DNA of 58,246 nucleotides from an uncultured Coriobacteriaceae bacterium (lineage in GTDB: Bacteria > Actinomycetota > Coriobacteriia > Coriobacteriales > Atopobiaceae), in contig CADALE010000016.1 of the NCBI GenBank assembly GCA_902788705.1, positions 1 to 58,246 of the forward strand, given 5' to 3'. The notes under the pieces are model-generated. The model saw only the letters and a list, made by a program, of their open reading frames with translations, was not told where the DNA came from and ran no database searches. A program made the position numbers and the translations under genes. Shown one piece after another: positions 55,901 through 58,246 of the stretch. Each line of letters begins with the position of its first letter. Position 1 is the stretch's first letter.

Positions 55901-57285
55901 TCGTCCATCGCGTACAGCTCGCGCATCACACGCACTCGATCCATCGACGCATAGCCCGCCGCCGCCGTGTCGGGGTTCTTGCCGCCAAGGCACGCCCGGG
56001 CGTTAAGCTGCAGCGCCTTTGCCAGGCCCCTCAGCAGCGCCGGACGATCGGGCAGCAAGGGATCGGCCAGCTGCACGCCAGGTTGCTGCACGCCCGAACT
56101 TGCCGCCAGCTGCGCGCGATACCATGCGCAGGCCTCCTCAAGCTGGTCGACGGCACGGCCACATATGCCCAGCTCAAGCAGGTACTGGCCATAGCTCACC
56201 AGCGCGATGGGCTCGAAGCCGTTGCGGCGCTCGAAGTCGATGGCCACGGCGTAGGTGTGGCGGATCTCCTCGTCCTTTACCTCGCCTTCCTCCTCGACGA
56301 AGGTGCGCAGCACCCTGACCCTGGTAAGCAGCGACTTCACGGCGTCAAGCACCTGTGCGCGCTCGGCGTGGTACTCCAGCTGCGCAGCTTGGGCATGGGT
56401 TTCGTGCATGCGGCCCTCTTGCTCAATCTCGTGCACGTCCAGCAGCTTGTAGCCCTCGCGCACGCGACCGGAGCTGATGAGGCGGATGGCCTGGCGGCGG
56501 CGCGGCGACATCTGCGTGTCGTCCGCAAGCTCGCTCACAAACTGGCGCATGTCTGCCAGGAAGCGCTCCTGCAGCTGGCTCTCCTGGTCGGTTACGTCAG
56601 CTATCTGCTGAACCAGCTCGTCAAGCTCGCCGCTCTCCTTCTCGTCCAGACCCACCTCAAGCTCGCGCTCAAGCAGGGCATCGTAGCGCTCCTCAAGCTG
56701 GCGGCGACGGTCGCGCACGCTGCGCAGCATCTCGTTGCCCAGGTAGGCAGCCGTGTTGGTGAAGTCCATCACCACGTTGCCGCGCGCGTCGACCAGCGTG
56801 GTGCCAGCGCAGGTAAAGGGCACGCCGGCGCCTTCGCGCTCCAGGTGCAGCAGCAGCTGGAACTGTACGGTGTCCACGTTTGAGTAGCGGCTGAAGAAGT
56901 GGCCCATGTCGCGGTCAAGCTCGGCCTGGAATTCGCGCAGGCCATCGCTTACCTGGGCGTCATCAACGTCGCGGAACCACACGAAGATGGAGGGACTGCC
57001 GGCGCGAACACCACTTACTAGCTGGGCATATGCGGCATCAAACTGTGCGCGCGCAAGGTCGGGCACGTCGTTTTGGAAGAGGAAGACGCACACGTCGCTG
57101 TCAGCGACGGACTCGCGGATCTGCTCGGGGTCGTTGGTGTCGCACTGGTCGGTGCGCAGGCGCACGCCACGAGTGGCAAAGATGGCACGCAGCTTGTTGA
57201 GGCTGCGCTTGAGGTAGCCCATGTCTTGGGCCAGCTGCTCCTGCTGGACGAAGCCGGTGAATATCTTGACGTTCGTGGTGGGCAT
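49918..57285 (-). CDS. Giant protein: TIR/DUF4062-like domain plus ~2000 residues of TPR-like repeats
   Basis: 2455 residues; ATG 57285 (MPTTNVKIF) has AGAGGAG upstream. Residues 1 to about 170 form an alpha/beta domain: strand VKIFTGF, DVCVFLFQND, helix AQFDAAYAQLV, strand SIFVWFRD. This follows the TIR/DUF4062 pattern of the partner protein, but Gln replaces the Glu at the usual active-site position. A coiled coil (about 190-290) follows. From about 300 to the end the protein is almost entirely amphipathic helices rich in Ala, Leu, Glu and Arg, with TPR-like spacing (for example EQLEEACAWYRAQL, ALVYLDEADQLLSSAL). I see no Walker A, NACHT, protease or membrane segment. Second gene of a two-gene operon. 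A large helical sensor or scaffold with a signalling head is the most likely role; defence is an inference. Confidence 0.75.
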   Translation of the reverse strand: MPTTNVKIFTGFVQQEQLAQDMGYLKRSLNKLRAIFATRGVRLRTDQCDTNDPEQIRESVADSDVCVFLFQNDVPDLARAQFDAAYAQLVSGVRAGSPSIFVWFRDVDDAQVSDGLREFQAELDRDMGHFFSRYSNVDTVQFQLLLHLEREGAGVPFTCAGTTLVDARGNVVMDFTNTAAYLGNEMLRSVRDRRRQLEERYDALLERELEVGLDEKESGELDELVQQIADVTDQESQLQERFLADMRQFVSELADDTQMSPRRRQAIRLISSGRVREGYKLLDVHEIEQEGRMHETHAQAAQLEYHAERAQVLDAVKSLLTRVRVLRTFVEEEGEVKDEEIRHTYAVAIDFERRNGFEPIALVSYGQYLLELGICGRAVDQLEEACAWYRAQLAASSGVQQPGVQLADPLLPDRPALLRGLAKALQLNARACLGGKNPDTAAAGYASMDRVRVMRELYAMDDVPDDVLDYATCLIDAAEVMQRAKRPDDALVYLDEADQLLSSALADAERAAAAEAPADAADPAEGLVQDQLVPVLRIALMRALSLYRDVYAAQGRDADMLDSSLRLVDQRRRNAQADNSAAADALLASELRYTAHESLNRAKQGTRKLQEQAHALTMEALQVDEARYAAQPSAQTAIALARGYVESQKLMARLHDNDAYIQMAAGRLDSICRELRREPSVAVQKAAGEHARDLYFRWAERPDTPMALALGARYSSLASAISDTAAPGEDSFAAGTAVGDAIAAAVAMAEAAYGPESIEAMSLRRQHMERLRAGMHTPRGIALYSGAMDRLARRLREQGRPAEAYGIASERLCALRLACGTEVPLPEPDDKSVDQDTARAEAQAAAPAPTTAALRQLARALYYEEGYAVRHGRPAEAQGLMAEHLDALRQIVADDCTMFDLHQFNGVILRLASYAQESGSFVTCNSYLQEALAVAQRIYDERSDLDSARNLGYVGKEVVGLYVRMGMHDQAKLAQDECLQLITAFGEEHPTAEVADWAATAAWNFVLEACENGASEGAALRDEAYEAYVQMAGKLARISDTAYLDYLRKHLNGMLTGSVKTGINHEVASRSIELASQVFDEREAAGQIALDDARTLSSVYEMGVLITLELGFDDLANDYVDRCVSLYEDRLARAREQGQEALSTVECASQLSKQLSRMAKDMRRFGKPDRAAELWQRAADILRREHERVPGDRISYKYNSMLFHESERLEEAGDMLGALALRRESVEVQDRYRQADPTLRNVLQYVQSLGQLADKYLEAGIADEAAAAEERMLQVLDERHQALHERQTLRRYLGAAWKVSGRLGKRDNEADVDRARKLLERALLLAEDDFSRHEDVEAARPLNITADNLRRLYLSMHLPDEAARMTARQVEVQRFLFSLVPNVQLAKQFSRTLQTQEKLLRARAKQMDRADYAQQANELHDERVSVMHWAAGRDDRIARELVSLLTNEVSIRFSDEPWVLKRMMRRNGEGHGYPLELGEERSRMCLETLDLLRHHADSIQLAQESRDMRGVLVQYLVHRSLVADGSEADDQAPARQREALYQLRQLLHVLEQEYEHDPSAQTAYRLAFFLKLASLAYEASNDDPSEAVAALARRAEVLGEHNRDELSVTSGLKYVHALRDQAELCERTGSLEAAQHAENGRRLIIARLLQRDDLDDADRQRLRKELRACYEHQDKLFEALGEAYADKRQKMLESYVEFLREQIQEQGEEANAYDRRTLARRLSQVAELAETRGNVQMADEWLAQAEALLRDVLADRKAGEGTSPEGADEAGVPSDQPVHDLQLARLLGQHAQMLMDRSQQDDGRPEQADGDRACQRALLDEAFSLIGEETRLSTGVAAELGRLHQLHASLLKAEGQTDRALASLAEAAALMESAYPDDVTVQELGKVQTQLASELQESGQLEQAAQARQHKTSMLQDAFQRTPQTELGLYLAGDLANRAKMAEREGSLGEALALSVQRWQLLTQLDPQNEQQAKALGAACSGAARKLAEVALSVVDALGHEAPAEELSTTDASDAALAGTISTSDLLSQAQEALAMVERDVAQQARDGVQGAAATHLDLMRRRIEASASTQSRDQQLRQLTEYATQTSYYGRISSANRLDSGALWRHLGAAAARFDELDSPSDAQECRDEAISQLMLRWRRTHDQAVATQLDQVFSQCFERTDTPERELDLVRKQLELVRDQLALGLGKGTKGRVERLTARMLELCEQLGQHRDIAELQLSLVEDAYERAEGSSQLAPIAEELRLHLKAAADALKGLDASYEARWLVVEAERCEANLSRPGISWWRLGEMHTIRRAWTRASELGLAQKRLQRSSHVLYRSFSLGDWDQDDWKHRNLRNLMSRRQQAYAKGLSAEDRAKKLSALRWCLFNAANLLQSKRALNDAYLGESIVLRCEQLEVMCDLMRLQEGTPNEKKARQEYLGELRKLVGLLKGDDYRELAYQDVRRWAEDLIAGLE

Positions 57286-57343
57286 GTGGTTGCTCCTCTT
57301 TCGTGTGGTGCGACCGTGCGGTGACTGTGTAGTTATGTGCCAG

Positions 57344-57913
57344 CTAGCGATGTGCAAGCCAGTTGGCGAAGGCATCTTGGGCCTGGGCAGGTACGCCCTC
57401 AAGGCTGACGAGGCGCTTGCGGCCGGTCCAGACGCCCTCGTCGTCGATGCGCAGGGGCAGCGGCCCCAGCTTGCTTGCCATAAGCTGCACCATCTCTAGC
57501 AGCATGGTGTTGATATTCGTAAGGGTGCGCACCTCCACGTCGGGGGCGGTTTCGGCATGGCTCAGCAACGTGCGGGTGTTCTCGTCGGACGCGGCGGGAC
57601 TGACCCACGCCGTCACGCGCGGATAGCCCTTCTGGGCACATGCCTCGGTTGCCACGAGATACTCGTGCAGGGTGTAGTCGCCCAAGGTGTCGCCCACAAG
57701 GATGAAGACGAGGTCGCAGGCGCGAATGACCTCGTCATAGGCCGCCTGCTTGCTGCGGTTGCGCTCCATCGCGTAGCTCTCGGTTTCCCACAGGCGGGCT
57801 ATGACGTCCTGGCCACATGTGTCAAAGGCGGGGTCGGCCAGCGAGTTGGCCAGCTCGGAAAAGGCCAGCCGCTGGTCGCGCAGAGTGTTTGATGAGCCTA
57901 GGAATACGTCCAT
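57344..57913 (-). CDS. Small TIR/DUF4062-like protein, partner of the giant TPR protein
   Basis: 189 residues; ATG 57913 has GAGAGGA upstream. The fold pattern is Rossmann-like: MDVFLGSSNTLRDQRLAF (first strand and helix, as in DUF4062), SKQAAYDEVIRACDLVFILVGDTLGDYTLHEYLVA (central strand, then the acidic HEY helix) and YPRVTAWVSP (next strand). The Glu of HEYLVA is where TIR and DUF4062 relatives carry a conserved acidic residue. The C-terminal part (IDDEGVWTGRKRLVSL) may be a small beta hairpin that binds a partner. The gene lies 58 bp before the giant gene, same strand, and is the first gene of the operon. It could be the active member of the pair, with the giant protein as regulator (inference). 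Confidence 0.65.
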   Translation of the reverse strand: MDVFLGSSNTLRDQRLAFSELANSLADPAFDTCGQDVIARLWETESYAMERNRSKQAAYDEVIRACDLVFILVGDTLGDYTLHEYLVATEACAQKGYPRVTAWVSPAASDENTRTLLSHAETAPDVEVRTLTNINTMLLEMVQLMASKLGPLPLRIDDEGVWTGRKRLVSLEGVPAQAQDAFANWLAHR

Positions 57914-57942
57914 GCGGTCCTCTCGCGTGGGTTGTGCCATAA

Positions 57943-57964
57943 GGTCATACCGACAAGTATGACC
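57943..57964. promoter_or_regulatory. Perfect operator-like palindrome upstream of the giant TPR operon
   Basis: GGTCATAC-N6-GTATGACC is an exact 8-bp inverted repeat centred about 40 bases before the first start codon of the operon. Its size and symmetry suit a dimeric repressor; as RNA it could also be a leader hairpin. No transcription factor gene adjoins the operon. Confidence 0.55.
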
Positions 57965-58246
57965 CAACGAATGCGACTGCTGTTTTACAATTCTGGCGGC
58001 GGGCTGAGAGGAATTGCCTTGCAGCGCTTTGTGGTGGCATGGCGGCAGAGACCTAGCGCGGCGAACTTGGCAGCCGCGCGGTTAGGGTACGGCTTGAGAC
58101 GTACCCTATAGGGGTATTGGAGGACTTTGGAGCCGATTTCGCGGGTTTAGGGTTATAGGACAAAAAGTGTGCGGTCAGTCCCAGTCCCTCCTCCACGGGA
58201 TCGACCTGTGCAGCTCCTCCCACACCAGGCCATCTCCCCACTTCCG
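57965..58246. other. Gene-free end region with hairpin and repeat copy 2
   Basis: No credible gene is seen in the last 280 bp. A 9-bp perfect hairpin pairs 58083-58091 (TAGGGTACG) with 58100-58108. The inverted 26-bp dispersed repeat follows at 58150-58175. A gene entering from beyond the window edge cannot be excluded. Confidence 0.5.
58150..58175 (-). repeat. 26-bp dispersed repeat, copy 2
   Basis: Reverse complement of 73-98 with a single A/T difference. It is upstream of the giant TPR operon, in gene-free DNA. Confidence 0.7.

Overview
The window is high-GC bacterial DNA with actinobacterial hallmarks: a PASTA-kinase / FHA / PP2C / RodA / PBP cell-wall operon, a fused PafB-PafC-like WYL regulator, Tat lipoproteins and tRNA genes that encode their CCA ends. 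A RodA-transglycosylase and a class B penicillin-binding protein fused into one polypeptide, a TSCPD protein, and VaFE/TQXA surface proteins point to class Coriobacteriia, most likely an Olsenella-like member of the Atopobiaceae. The placement rests on gene content and family knowledge, not on a database search. LAYOUT. 1-911: tRNA-Leu and a repeat-rich gap. 912-10731: a six-gene + strand operon (kinase with membrane tail, FhaA, FhaB, PP2C phosphatase, RodA::PBP fusion, PASTA kinase) for phospho-control of peptidoglycan synthesis. 10732-12374: an accessory patch with a Vsr-fold protein and a nested palindromic element. 12441-28457: mostly minus-strand housekeeping genes (EF-G-like GTPase, PurC, a two-component system, a Tat lipoprotein, a TSCPD protein, PurB, ArgH, ArgG, an M29 aminopeptidase) with tRNA-Arg, tRNA-Lys and tRNA-Gly, plus a + strand rRNA methyltransferase. 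28677-35715: a 2066-residue sortase-anchored adhesin overlapping its own class B sortase gene. 35799-39659: a membrane M28-peptidase-like protein split by about 900 acidic residues and lacking the active-site glutamates. 40371-49771: PafBC-like regulator, RlmN, Ddl, DnaQ-DinG fusion, a 52-bp tandem array and an ABC exporter. 49918-57913: a two-gene operon of a small TIR/DUF4062-like protein and a 2455-residue protein with a second such domain followed by helical TPR-like repeats. HOW IT FITS. The first operon would couple muropeptide sensing (PASTA) to FHA adaptors, dephosphorylation and the SEDS/PBP polymerase. The arginine and purine genes have their own candidate promoters, several with the same -10 hexamer TAGAAT. 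The adhesin and its sortase form a self-contained surface module. The best candidate for an undescribed system is the terminal operon: two related Rossmann-like signalling domains, one on a giant repeat scaffold, behind a perfect operator-like palindrome and ending at a strong terminator, with no ATPase module. The intergenic gaps hold several unrelated long inverted repeats and short dispersed repeats that no gene explains.
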